From: Bog-756 sp963756515
Lineage (GTDB): Bacteria > Actinomycetota > Acidimicrobiia > Acidimicrobiales > RAAP-2
NCBI GenBank assembly: GCA_963756515.1
Contig: CAVWNV010000011.1
Span: forward strand, 62,001 to 126,000
Direction: 5' to 3'
Length of the DNA stretch: 64,000 nt
The translations under genes were made by a program, and so were the position numbers. Positions 1 to 8,247 of this stretch are shown piece by piece (position 1 is the stretch's first letter; each line of letters starts with the position of its first letter). The notes under the pieces were generated by a model. It did not search any database and had not been told where the DNA came from. It saw nothing but the letters and a program-made list of their open reading frames with translations.

Positions 1-12
1 AGGCGGTGAAGA

Positions 13-318
13 CTACGTGGTGATGCCGGAGACGAGCTGGTCGAGAATTTCGACGGCGTTGTTCGGCACTTCGACCGCCAAAACGAGATGATCTGCCTGA
101 ATTTCGATGGCGAATGAGAAGAAAGCGCAGCATGCAACCTCACGCTGGGCGAGGCTGATGACGGACCCTACGTCGGCATCGGGCAAGAGACTGAGTTGAA
201 GCCGATTGGGCGAGACACGCTCGCGACTATCCACGGCTCGGCCGAGTACCTCCTGCCACTCACCCACCTGAGACATTGCATCGCTCGGTTGAAGAGTGCA
301 AGCAATCGGGATCTTCAC
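13..318 (-). CDS. stand-alone MerR-C-terminal-like small protein
   Basis: This encodes about 101 residues from a GTG start at 318. The sequence (starting KIPIACTL, then a GEWQEVL segment, then REVACCAFFSFAIE and a final ILDQLVSG) resembles the domain often fused behind the helix-turn-helix of MerR-type, mercury-operon-associated regulators. The CC pair in VACCAFF is the most characteristic point. No DNA-binding domain precedes it, so it is a free-standing version. The frame stays open upstream to a TTG at 435, but the extra 39 residues look non-coding, which is why the GTG was preferred. No metal-resistance gene is visible next to it. A ligand- or metal-binding role is inference. Confidence 0.55.
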   Translation of the reverse strand: MKIPIACTLQPSDAMSQVGEWQEVLGRAVDSRERVSPNRLQLSLLPDADVGSVISLAQREVACCAFFSFAIEIQADHLVLAVEVPNNAVEILDQLVSGITT

Positions 319-582
319 AAGTTGAAGCTTACCCCTGGACAGGACATTCCCAGGCGAGCATCCTGCCCTACAACCGGGAGAGGGTCGCGCCTGGTAGCCC
401 GTAGTACCCCCTCTTCCGATTGACGGCGTAATCAAGGTCGGGGACTGTAGCGCGGATCATCGCCCAGCATTCCCTTTGATCACTTTCGGCATCGCATGTC
501 CTCCTCACTGAATTGGTCGCCGGGTCTTCTTTCTATCCCCAAACGTTCAGCATCTCAATGAGTTGTAGGTGTGGCTAACCGC

Positions 583-790
583 CTACGGGTTGACGGACAT
601 CGTGAGTGCCTGCGTCGCAAGTGTCCTGCGCGGGTGTGCTGTTGTTTGCAGAAACTGGACGACGATCATGAAGGTCTCCGACATCTTCGGTGTGCCCGAA
701 ATCAGCCTGCTCCTTGAGAGGGACAGTCCGTGCGGCAGGATCCCGCTGGACGGCGTGCGTCCCTCATCGAATGCACTGTCAAGAGCGAAC
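583..790 (-). pseudogene. 3' remnant of a secreted propeller/Ig-domain gene
   Basis: The minus strand reads ...GILPHGLSLSRSRLISGTP followed by KMSETFMIVVQFLQTTAHP and RTLATQALTMSVNP, then stop at 583-585. This closely matches the C-terminus of the beta-propeller protein encoded at 31772-33007 (LPPRLSISKGGLISGTPKK ... TLATQELTLTVNP). It is therefore the end of a putative-Ig (He_PIG type) domain from a paralogous gene whose remainder has been lost. Upstream of about 790 no matching coding sequence can be followed. The rest of 440-1007 shows nothing else I can support. Confidence 0.7.
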
Positions 791-1007
791 TCTGAGCTTG
801 GAAGCGCGGCGAATACTTCCCGAACAACGGATCCGTGGTAGCGGTGATCGACTGTGGCTCACCTTTGCGAAACCAGTCGAGCGCTCACCGCCAGAGCGCC
901 GGTGCGAACGCTTCAACAGGGAATTATGCGGGTGTCAATTGGCAACTCACATTGCCCTTCCGGTTGCGCCAGAATGGCGTGAACAGATCTCTTTGCAGGC
1001 GTGAGAT

Positions 1008-1196
1008 ATGACGGGAGAGTGCGCAGTGGAGAAGATTCAGATCCCCTTCGAACGTACCCCGGAGCCCCAAACTTTCCGAAGCCGCTTTGGTGGGCTTTGG
1101 ACGGATCGGAGTGCCGCGCACGAGATCCTCGACAAGCGCCGCCGAGTCGTACAGCGATTCGAAGGCTGAGCGGCTGGCTCACTACATCGACCTGGC
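1008..1196 (+). pseudogene. N-terminal part of the PhyH dioxygenase gene, separated by frameshifts
   Basis: From ATG 1008 the frame reads MTGECAVEKIQIPFER... through FGGLWTDRSAAHEILDKRRR, the usual start of PhyH-family dioxygenases, then meets TGA at 1167. In a neighbouring frame AERLAHYIDL continues the protein, and after about 30 bases the original frame resumes as VILPGATDPVLID. One extra base near 1161-1165 and one missing base near 1195 would restore a single reading frame to 2249. Both changes cancel, so this is either a sequencing or assembly error pair or a very recent lesion. Confidence 0.65.
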
Positions 1197-2249
1197 GTGA
1201 TCCTTCCCGGGGCGACTGATCCGGTTCTTATCGACGAATACCTCAACTTCTTCGACCGGTCGTTTGAAAGCCCGCCGCCAGGCGTGACGGTGCTGTGCCA
1301 GGGTCAACGTCTCCCGCTCGGGCCTGATCTCTATGATCGGATCGCCAAGGAAGACTGTCTGCACCTCTATTTCCCAAGGGCGGCTGAGTTGATTTTTCCG
1401 CCACAAGTCCTCGAATTTCTCACCGACATTTACGAACGTCCACCCGTGGCGTTCCAAACGATGACGATGAGAAAAGGATCGGAGGAACGCCTTCATATAG
1501 ACACTGGTCCGCTCACATTGACAGAGCCCATGACGCTCACCGCCTCATGGGTCGCTCTTGAGAATGTGCAGCCCTTGTCAGGCGAATTCGAGGTCGTCCC
1601 TGGGACACACCTGCTTCCCGAAACGTTGTATCACGGGGTAGCCAAAGGTTATGACGACGACATGACCGAGCACCACCATGTCTTGAGCCGTACGCTCGAG
1701 CTGGCCGCGGACGAGGGTTTCGAGACAGAGCGGTTCATGGCCAAGAAGGGGGATGTACTCATCTGGCATGGCGATCTCATGCACGGCGGTGCAAAGATCC
1801 AGGACCCGACTCTGACTCGGGAGAGTCTGGTCGCGCACTTTATGCCTCTAGGCGTGATGCCGACCTTTTACGATTTCTCCCGGGTCAGCGCTTACTCTTA
1901 CCCGAGCGGTGGCTACTGCCTGGACAATCTGCTGCGAGCCCGACAAAAGGTGCGTCCCGGGCCAACGATATCCGTGAATGGATCGTGGCGGTCAAGTGAG
2001 GGGAAGTCGTTCGTCCGTCGACTCAAGGGCTGGGTACCGCTCCCAGTCCGATCCTCGGTTAGGAAGCAGGTCGATCAACTGATGCCCAACCGCCAGCGAC
2101 GATCGGTGCAAAGGACTAGACCGAACACGCAAAATCAGAGTGTCGCTGACCATTGGGCCTCGAGGTGTGTCGGAGCTGGTCGGGACGGGCGCCGAAGGGA
2201 GAGGCATGGACTTGCTTGTCTGGCTCAAACTCGGCGCGCACAGGGCTGA
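1197..2249 (+). CDS. phytanoyl-CoA dioxygenase (PhyH) family protein
   Basis: This is a predicted Fe(II)/2-oxoglutarate dioxygenase. The HxD iron-binding pair is seen in ERLHIDTGP (about residues 98-105). The distal His is in DLMHGGAK, followed by the 2OG-binding Arg in LTRESLVAHF. The core runs to about residue 250. The last hundred residues (basic, Gln/Arg rich, ending ACLAQTRRAQG) look unlike the family and run into an intergenic repeat, so the true C-terminus may be shorter or altered. The formal GTG start at 1197 is inside the domain. The real N-terminus lies at 1008 behind two compensating frameshifts. The substrate cannot be predicted. Confidence 0.8.
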   Translation: MILPGATDPVLIDEYLNFFDRSFESPPPGVTVLCQGQRLPLGPDLYDRIAKEDCLHLYFPRAAELIFPPQVLEFLTDIYERPPVAFQTMTMRKGSEERLHIDTGPLTLTEPMTLTASWVALENVQPLSGEFEVVPGTHLLPETLYHGVAKGYDDDMTEHHHVLSRTLELAADEGFETERFMAKKGDVLIWHGDLMHGGAKIQDPTLTRESLVAHFMPLGVMPTFYDFSRVSAYSYPSGGYCLDNLLRARQKVRPGPTISVNGSWRSSEGKSFVRRLKGWVPLPVRSSVRKQVDQLMPNRQRRSVQRTRPNTQNQSVADHWASRCVGAGRDGRRRERHGLACLAQTRRAQG

Positions 2250-2400
2250 GTTCGGAACCGGTCGAATGGGTCCCCTCACACGTTGGGCCCAAGCTCAGTA
2301 GTCGTATGGCCGGGTCTGCAGGCTCAAGGTTCCATCGGACGAAACGTCCGGGGCTCGGTGTTGGCCCAGTGGTTCACTCAGGAACCCTCCGCGTGGGTGC
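2240..2400. repeat. dispersed intergenic repeat, copy A
   Basis: It contains 'GGGCTGAGTTCGG', 'ACCGGTCGAA', 'GGGTCCCCTCACACGTTGGG' and 'CCCAAGCTCAGTAGTCGTA'. These strings recur almost unchanged near 24440, 26800 and 51110. The copy lies between the PhyH gene and the first IS256. No coding potential is apparent. Confidence 0.65.
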
Positions 2401-2434
2401 CCTTAAACGGCATGTCTGAAGGAGCGGGGCCGTT

Positions 2435-3859
2435 GAGTTATAACCAGAACTTGTGGATGCACCACCTGACCGAGGGCGCGACGTACCTTCCTCTTTGAAC
2501 AAACGAGAGAAACGCTGGCGGTGGAACGCCGGCGAGGAAGGAACGCCAATGTTGAGAGTACATGTTGATGACGACCGCGGACGCGGAGCTGTCGACCACG
2601 CTGGACGAACTGGTCGCCGAAGGGGCGAGGCGGATGCTGGCCGCCGCCCTCGAGGCCGAGGTCGACGCCTACGTGACCTCGTTCGTCCGACGAGCGTCGA
2701 CGAGCAGGGCCACCGCTGGTGGTCCGCAACGGCCACGCCGTGGCCCGGTCGCTGTCGACCGGGGCGGGACCCGTCGAGGTCCGGGCCCCGCGGGTCGACG
2801 ACCGGCGGGTCGACGAGGTGACCGGGGAGAAGATGCGGTTCCGGTCTTCGATCCTGCCGCCGTGGGCCCGGAAGTCCCCGAAGGTGGCCGAGGTGCTGCC
2901 GCTGATGTACCTCCACGGGATGAGCTCGGGGGACTTCGTCCCCGCCCTGGAGGAGTTCTTCGGCTCGGCCGCCGGGCTGTCGGCCTCGGTGGTCACCCGG
3001 CTCACCACCGACTGGCAGGAGGAGCGGGACCAGTTCGCCCACCGGTCCCTGAAGGACGTCGACTACGTCTACGTGTGGGCCGACGGGATCCACTTCAACG
3101 TCCGCCTGGAGGAGGCACGCCTGTGTGCCCTGGTCATCGTGGGTGTGCGCACCGACGGGACCAAGGAGCTGGTCTCGATCACCGACGGCCACCGGGAGTC
3201 GACCGAGTCCTGGGCCGACGTGCTGCGGGACCTGAAGCGCCGAGGCATGACCGCCCCGGTGCTGGCCGTCGGTGACGGAGCCCTCGGGTTCTGGGGAGCG
3301 CTCTCCGACGTCTTCCCCGAGACCGTCCACCAGCGGTGCTGGGTGCACAAGGTGGCCAACGTCCTGAACGCCCTGCCCAAGTCGGCCCAGCCCGCCGCCC
3401 GGGCCGCGCTCGAAAGAGGTCCGTGACGCCGAGGACCGCGAGCACGCCGAGAAGGCCCTCGACGGCTTCGTCAAGGACTACGAGGCCAAGTGGCCCAAGG
3501 CCACCGAGAAGATCGACGAACGACCGCGAGGAGCTGCTCGCCTTCTTCGCCTTCCCGGCCGAGCACTGGGTCCACCTGAAGACCACGAACCCGATCGAGT
3601 CGACCTTCGCCACCGTGCGGCTGCGGACCAAGGTGACCAAGGGACCGGGCTCCCGGGCGGCCGGCCTGGCCATGGCCTACAAGCTGATCGAGGCGGCCCA
3701 GACCCGGTGGCGGGCGGTCAACGCCCCCCACCTCGTCGCCCTGGTCCGGGCCGGCGCGAAGTTCGAGAAGGGGGTGATGGTCGAGCGAACTGACGAGCAG
3801 GACGAGGAGGTCGCCGCGTAGTCGGTCAGATTCTCATCCACAGGTCTTGACTATTTCCC
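2435..3859 (+). mobile_element. IS256-family element, copy 1 (decayed)
   Basis: The element is 1425 bp, the same length as copy 2 at 20831-22255. Its imperfect ends are GAGTTATAACCAGAAC... on the left and, read inward from the right, GGGAAATAGTCAAGAC... Both continue to a shared TGTGGATG. Flanks show an 8-bp target duplication with one mismatch (GGGCCGTT at 2427-2434, GGGCCGTG at 3860-3867). The target lies inside a 32-bp tandem repeat that carries the left inverted repeat of the neighbouring IS1111-like element. The transposase gene inside is broken by several indels. Confidence 0.9.
2562..3821 (+). pseudogene. IS256-family (mutator-type) transposase, frameshifted
   Basis: Homology runs over the full length of a DDE transposase. 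DDE residues are visible in VWADGIHF, AVGDGALGFW and NPIESTFATVR. The start is MLMTTADAELSTTLDEL at 2562. Compared with copy 2, there is a one-base loss near 2716 (CACCGCTGG against CACCGGCTGG) and one-base gains near 3415 and 3517. A frame change near 2690 is shared by both copies. At least four frame changes make this copy inactive by itself. It ends at TAG 3819-3821 after EEVAA. Confidence 0.9.
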
Positions 3860-4296
3860 GGGCCGTGTCAAGAGGCATGTCTGAAGGAGCGGGGCCGTGT
3901 CAAGAGGCACAGGATCGGACTCTTCACCTTGCGTAGGCGTGGATCCCGAGACGACGACTGACCACCAGGCGCGCCGGCGAGACCGGAGGGGTCCAGGTGG
4001 AGCGCCCGCAGTGAAGCGAGGACGAACGACCTTGGCGCCTCGGTCGAGTGGCGCAGAATCGATCAGGTTGTCGTTGTCGGCACGTTGGATGTGCCGCTGG
4101 TGTCGCACCAAGGTCTCTCATCCACGAGAGGGTGAGGGAGGGGCAGGCTCGGCTACCCAGGCATGTCTTCGTCGAGTTTCTCGACATGGTGCGTTCCGGG
4201 CAACACCGGATGGGCTCAATCACTTAGACGGCTTCGCCACCTCTAAGAGGTAGGAGCCTTGCCGTTCAGCGAGCTCGCGTCCGGTGTGTCCGAGCG
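3860..4296. ncRNA. non-coding 3' end of IS1111-like element; candidate bridge RNA region
   Basis: About 400 bases separate the left inverted repeat (3883-3896) from the transposase stop at 4297. No gene is seen. Local hairpins are evident: CATGTC 4162-4167 with GACATG 4183-4188, CCGG-N6-CCGG near 4196, and ACCTCT-A-AGAGGT near 4240. IS1111-group elements are known to carry their bridge RNA in the non-coding end downstream of the transposase, which fits this position. The RNA itself is inferred, not seen. Confidence 0.35.
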
Positions 4297-5339
4297 TCAC
4301 GCTGCCTTCGTGCCCTGGAGGCAGCGGATCTCGCCGTCTCGGAGGCCGTAGTAGACGAGCGTGAGAACTTTGCGGGCGATGGCCACGTTGGCTTTCGTCT
4401 TTCCACGCCGCTCGGCGATGGCGTGGAACTTCTCGGTGAAGGCATCACCGCCGTGATAACAGGCCACCGCCTCGATGGTCGCCCACCGGACCAGACGGGA
4501 GCCTTGTTTGGTGATCCGTCCCCGGTGGACTTTGCCGTCTGACTCCCGATGCGACGGTGTCAACCCAGCCCACGAGCACAATGCCTGTGGAGAGTCGAAG
4601 CGGTACACGTCTCCGATCTCGGCCACGAACACGGCGGCTATCACCTTCCCGACGCCGTAAATGGCCTGGACGGCTTTGTAGCCAGGGTCGTCCTTGCCTA
4701 TGGAGTGGATGGTGCGATCGAGCCGGGTGATCTCCTCGTCGTAGTAGTGGACGAGGTCACGCAGCACGGCCAGGCGATGGTCGAAGGCATCGGGAAGCTC
4801 GAGCGAGTCGAACTGGGCTGTGCCGCTCTCACCCCACATGTCGTTGCGCACCGGGAGGATCCCGTTCTTGGCCATCACCGCATGGGCTTGAGCTTTGATC
4901 CCGGTCCGAAGGTTGCACAGCTTGTGCCGGAACCGGACCAGTTCTCTGAGCTCACGAACCGATGGCGGGGCGATCCACGCCTCGGCCAGTCGACCCAGAC
5001 GTAACAAGTCGGCCAAGTCCCTGGCATCTCGTTCGTCGTTCTTCACCCGCCGGTGTCCCCAGTCGTTGCCGTGGGGATTGAACAGGTGGACGACGTAGCC
5101 TTGCTCTTGGAGCAGATCGACGGCCCAGTACCAGCCGTAGGTGGCTTCGATCACCACGTGGCTGCCCTTTGGGGCTTTGCCCACTTCTTGGGCGAACCAG
5201 ACCGGGTCATTATTGATTCGGACGCAATCGATCTTCTCGCCCGCCTCGTCCATCCGATAGATGACCGAACGCCGCCGGTGCAGGTCGATGCCGATCGTGA
5301 GAATGGAACTTTCACGGGGAGCAGAGGCCCCGCTCCTTC
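3883..5339 (-). mobile_element. IS110-family element of IS1111 type
   Basis: The element is bounded by a perfect 14-bp inverted repeat, GAAGGAGCGGGGCC at 3883-3896 and GGCCCCGCTCCTTC at 5326-5339. Subterminal repeats of this kind are typical of the IS1111 subgroup. Sequence shared with the remnant at 42092-42474 continues to about 5351, so the true right tip is a few bases beyond the repeat. The left repeat occurs twice as part of a 32-bp tandem array, and the outer copy (2418-2431) is cut off by the IS256 insertion. No clear target duplication is seen, as expected for the family. Confidence 0.7.
4297..5253 (-). CDS. IS110/IS1111 family transposase (start region deleted)
   Basis: This DEDD-type transposase has 318 residues from ATG 5253. 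The second domain is well preserved (YGVGKVIAAVFVAEIGD, SWAGLTPSHRESDGK, GSRLVRWATIEA). Upstream in frame the sequence still encodes ILTIGIDLHRRRSVIYR, which contains the first catalytic Asp, but no ATG or GTG precedes it. The related remnant at 42092-42474 has ATGGGTAAAGAATATGTC and a ribosome-binding site there, on 60 bases that are missing here. This copy therefore probably cannot make a complete enzyme. Confidence 0.85.
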   Translation of the reverse strand: MDEAGEKIDCVRINNDPVWFAQEVGKAPKGSHVVIEATYGWYWAVDLLQEQGYVVHLFNPHGNDWGHRRVKNDERDARDLADLLRLGRLAEAWIAPPSVRELRELVRFRHKLCNLRTGIKAQAHAVMAKNGILPVRNDMWGESGTAQFDSLELPDAFDHRLAVLRDLVHYYDEEITRLDRTIHSIGKDDPGYKAVQAIYGVGKVIAAVFVAEIGDVYRFDSPQALCSWAGLTPSHRESDGKVHRGRITKQGSRLVRWATIEAVACYHGGDAFTEKFHAIAERRGKTKANVAIARKVLTLVYYGLRDGEIRCLQGTKAA

Positions 5340-5421
5340 ATCGCATCACTTACACGAGGGGGACACCCCCGTACCGAGCTACTCCTTCGGCTTGGCACTC
5401 GGTTGCATCTATTCTCTGTGG

Positions 5422-6024
5422 GTGTCGAAGAACCAGCGCCCGAGCCTCGCCGTTGAGGACAGTGGACATTCTCGACTCGAAGTTGGGCTCTCCCGGTCGG
5501 GAAAGCGGCTGATTGTCACGATGTCTGGCCCCCTGTGGAATGACGTGCCACATCAGATTGAGCTTCGCCCAGACCAACTCCAGGAGCTGATCGCATTCCT
5601 CACAGAAGCGGCAACTTCGGACGAGATGGGGGGCGAACAAACTTCGGAGTTCGACGCCTTGCGTTACTGGTCACCACATGGCCAAGTCAAACTTCGGACG
5701 GGCTTCTCATACCCTATTCGCCCTGCCGAGGTGAACCGCTACTTCCCTGGAGTGCGAACCGTCTATTGGAAACGGGATCTACCACCATATTTTGGCTCAG
5801 CAGTGTTCGTGCTCACCTGGGAACCCCGCTCGGACGTGAATCGCGAACCCCGCCTGACGGTGAAAGCGTGCCCGTCCGACGATCGGGCCGACATTCGGAG
5901 CTGGCTAGAGAGTGAAGTGGCTCCCGAAGCTCGTGCGTGGTTGGCAGCGCTGGAAGACCGGGAGTCGACTTGGGTCCAGTTCAGTCAGTCTCAACACTGG
6001 GATTGGCATTCCGAAGTTGACTGA
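5422..6024 (+). CDS. hypothetical protein (200 aa)
   Basis: I do not recognise the family. The protein begins VSKNQRPSLAVEDSGHSR and has an N-terminal segment KRLIVTMSGPLWNDVP, then an acidic helix-like stretch PDQLQELIAFLTEAA. The middle is rich in aromatic residues (YFPGVRTVYWKRDLPPYFG), and the C-terminus is ESTWVQFSQSQHWDWHSE. There is no signal peptide or membrane segment, so it is probably cytosolic. GTG 5422 is preferred because the frame further upstream runs through the IS1111 end. A weak TTGCAT...TATTCT promoter lies directly before it, which would give a leaderless message. Size and aromatic content recall immunity-type proteins, but no toxin neighbour is present. Confidence 0.6.
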   Translation: MSKNQRPSLAVEDSGHSRLEVGLSRSGKRLIVTMSGPLWNDVPHQIELRPDQLQELIAFLTEAATSDEMGGEQTSEFDALRYWSPHGQVKLRTGFSYPIRPAEVNRYFPGVRTVYWKRDLPPYFGSAVFVLTWEPRSDVNREPRLTVKACPSDDRADIRSWLESEVAPEARAWLAALEDRESTWVQFSQSQHWDWHSEVD

Positions 6025-6268
6025 GCGTTATCTGGTGCGTGGGGAGCAACACCCGGTGACAGCTGTCCCCGAACACCGGATGTGCGCAGGTAAGGGGGTC
6101 GAGGGGTGAAACCGCTGGGAGCGCCAGATGCCGGTGTCCGCTTCAGCTACGACCAGTACTGCCAATACGTTGGTCTGTATCGCAAGGAGCACGCCGCACC
6201 GGATGGGTGGGGGCGGTGCGTCGAGTCGGGAGTACGCTTTCCCCAGCCGAGACAACGGCGGGAGGATC

Positions 6269-6427
6269 GTGAGCGAAGCCAATCCGAAGGGATACAACTT
6301 CCAGGTCCGAGTGACCAGTGGTCATGAGGTCGAGGCCAAGGCCGCCGAGATGGCGAAGAAGCCAAATCGGCTAGGAATGCTCATCGTGAAGCTGCTCGGG
6401 GGCAAGGGCAAGCAAAACCCGCACTAG
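6269..6427 (+). CDS. small basic hypothetical protein (52 aa)
   Basis: It starts at GTG 6269, preceded at the right distance by GGGAGG. The product begins VSEANPKGYNFQVRV and ends LGMLIVKLLGGKGKQNPH. It is lysine rich with a short hydrophobic patch (LGMLIVKLL) near the end, which could be a membrane-associated or amphipathic tail. No known family is recognised. A strong hairpin follows 14 bases after the stop, so this looks like a single-gene transcript. Longer in-frame starts exist, but the upstream codons look non-coding. Confidence 0.55.
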   Translation: MSEANPKGYNFQVRVTSGHEVEAKAAEMAKKPNRLGMLIVKLLGGKGKQNPH

Positions 6428-6440
6428 CAACGGGATGAGT

Positions 6441-6465
6441 CGCCCCGCACGCCGGGAGCGGGGCG
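6441..6465 (+). terminator. hairpin after the small basic gene
   Basis: There is a perfect 8-bp stem CGCCCCGC / GCGGGGCG with a 9-base loop, followed by GTTAT. It lies just downstream of the stop at 6427 and probably ends that transcript. The U-tract is weak. Confidence 0.55.
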
Positions 6466-6545
6466 GTTATCACCTGGCTCAACGGAACATGTGAGGCAGG
6501 GATAGTGGACGTTGCAAGCCCACTCAGGTCGGGACAAGCTGGAGT

Positions 6546-7289
6546 GTGCCTGAAAATCGATTCGTCGGAGAGATCGCCAGAACCTACGACCAGCCTGGGA
6601 CAGGGATGTTCGCTGATGGCGTCCTTGAAGCGACTGTCGACTGTCTGGTCGAGTTGGCCGACGGCGGAGCGGCCATGGAGTTCGCCATTGGTACTGGCCG
6701 GGTCGCTGTCCCTCTGGCTGCCCGGGGTGTTCCGGTCGCCGGCATCGAGTTGTCCACAGACATGCTCGACGTGCTGCGGTCGAAGTCCGAAGCGAGCGAT
6801 ATCAGAGCCTTCGAGGGTGACATGGCCGCGACATTCGTGGAGGGCGAGTTCTCCCTCGTGTACCTAGTCTTCAACACGATCCAGAACCTGACGACGCAGG
6901 ACGAGCAAGTCGCGTGCTTCCAAAACGCTGCCCGGCATCTTCGCCCCGGTGGTCGCTTTGTAATCGAGACCAGCGTGCCCAGTCTTCGCCAGTTGCCACC
7001 AGGCAATTCCGGTATTGCGTTTGCATTGACAGAGGACTACATCGGCATCGACGACTTCATTGACCGCACGCACAAGCAGATCTCCCGGTCCCGGCACTTC
7101 AACCGACTTCCCAACGGCAGCTTCACCGAATTCACGGCACCGTTCCGATATGTGTGGCCAGCGGAGTTGGACTTGATGGCTCGAATAGCGGGGATGAGGC
7201 TGGAACATCGATGGGAGTGGTGGAATCGATCACTGTTCACCGGTGAGAGCCCTTGGCACGTCAGTGTGTGGCGTCTCCCGGAGGCATAG
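6546..7289 (+). CDS. class I SAM-dependent methyltransferase
   Basis: The 247-residue protein has the Rossmann SAM-binding motif I AMEFAIGTGRVAVPLA near residues 43-58. Motif II is the acidic GIELSTDML, then EGDMAATF and the post-motif segment HLRPGGRFVIE. The C-terminal half (FRYVWPAELDLMARIAGM) is a typical substrate-binding cap of methyltransferases with unknown small-molecule targets. The GTG start at 6546 is the first in-frame start compatible with the N-terminus PENRFVGEIARTYD. A second, unrelated methyltransferase follows about 95 bases downstream in the same direction. The substrate is unknown. Confidence 0.85.
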   Translation: MPENRFVGEIARTYDQPGTGMFADGVLEATVDCLVELADGGAAMEFAIGTGRVAVPLAARGVPVAGIELSTDMLDVLRSKSEASDIRAFEGDMAATFVEGEFSLVYLVFNTIQNLTTQDEQVACFQNAARHLRPGGRFVIETSVPSLRQLPPGNSGIAFALTEDYIGIDDFIDRTHKQISRSRHFNRLPNGSFTEFTAPFRYVWPAELDLMARIAGMRLEHRWEWWNRSLFTGESPWHVSVWRLPEA

Positions 7290-7384
7290 ACAATTCCGGC
7301 AGCGTCCGGGGGTCCCCGCTCGAAAGAGACCCTTTCCGGATGGCATAGTCGGCTCAGATTTAGGGGAGTTGCCCCTTCGAAGGG

Positions 7385-8182
7385 GTGGTGGTTGGGGTGG
7401 ACGAAGGCATCATCGAGTACTACAACGAGGGTCGGGAGCAAGACAGGCTCGTCACCATTGGGCGGCTTGAGTTCCTCCGCACCCAAGAACTTCTCGATCG
7501 GCATCTGCCATCTCCGCCAGCATCAATCGTGGACATCGGTGGTGGAGCAGGGATTCACGCCCTTCCGCTCCAAGTGATGGGGCACAACGTCACTCTGATC
7601 GATCCGGTCGAGCTTCATGTCCAGCAGGCCAAGGAGGCCGGTTTGGTTGACGCTCGTACCGGTGATGCCCGGCAACTCCAGTTTGAAGATGGAGAATTCG
7701 ACGTGGCACTACTTTTGGGTCCGCTCTACCACCTGACCGAGAAGAGCGAGCGGGTGAGGGCACTCACGGAAGCACGACGGGTAACACGATCGGGCGGATT
7801 ACTCGCCGCCGCCTGCATTTCTCGGTTTGCTTCCACTTACGACGGCTTGGTTCTTCGCTACGTGAATGATCCAAACTTCGAGAGGATTGTGGAGGACGAT
7901 CTAGCCCTCGGACAGCATCGCAATCCCGATCGGCGGAGTGGCTGGTTCACGACCGCATACCTGCATCGACCCGAGGAGATCGTGGAGGAGGTCGCTGCCG
8001 GAGGATGGACAGGGGTGTCCGTCGTTGCGGTTGAAGGGCCTGGGACGTTCGCAGATGCCCAATTCTGGCTGGAAGACTCGGAACGCCAAGAGGTTCTCTT
8101 GCGAACTATCCGAAGGGTTGAATCGGAAGCGTCGATTCTCGGGGCGTCACCTCACCTGCTTGCCATCGCACGCAATCCTTAG
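7385..8182 (+). CDS. class I SAM-dependent methyltransferase
   Basis: The protein has up to 265 residues. Motif I is SIVDIGGGAGIHALPL, the acidic loop is VTLIDPVELHVQQA, then DARQLQFEDGEFDVALLLGPLYHL and the late motif RSGGLLAAA. The 'LGPLYHL' segment is typical of a common bacterial methyltransferase group annotated only to family level. The alternative GTG at 7397 is better placed behind GAAGGGG and would remove four residues. It is co-directional with the preceding methyltransferase, and an IS3 element inserted 26 bases after its stop. The substrate is not predictable. Confidence 0.87.
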   Translation: MVVGVDEGIIEYYNEGREQDRLVTIGRLEFLRTQELLDRHLPSPPASIVDIGGGAGIHALPLQVMGHNVTLIDPVELHVQQAKEAGLVDARTGDARQLQFEDGEFDVALLLGPLYHLTEKSERVRALTEARRVTRSGGLLAAACISRFASTYDGLVLRYVNDPNFERIVEDDLALGQHRNPDRRSGWFTTAYLHRPEEIVEEVAAGGWTGVSVVAVEGPGTFADAQFWLEDSERQEVLLRTIRRVESEASILGASPHLLAIARNP

Positions 8183-8247
8183 GTTGCCACCTACCACCGG
8201 CTCCGTGGGAGCCTGACCCACTTTCCCGGACAGGTTGGTTGTTGTGA

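Noticed and set aside
5053..5421. 5' extension of the hypothetical gene into the IS1111 end
   Set aside because: The extra codons are antisense to the transposase and to its inverted repeat; GTG 5422 is a better start.
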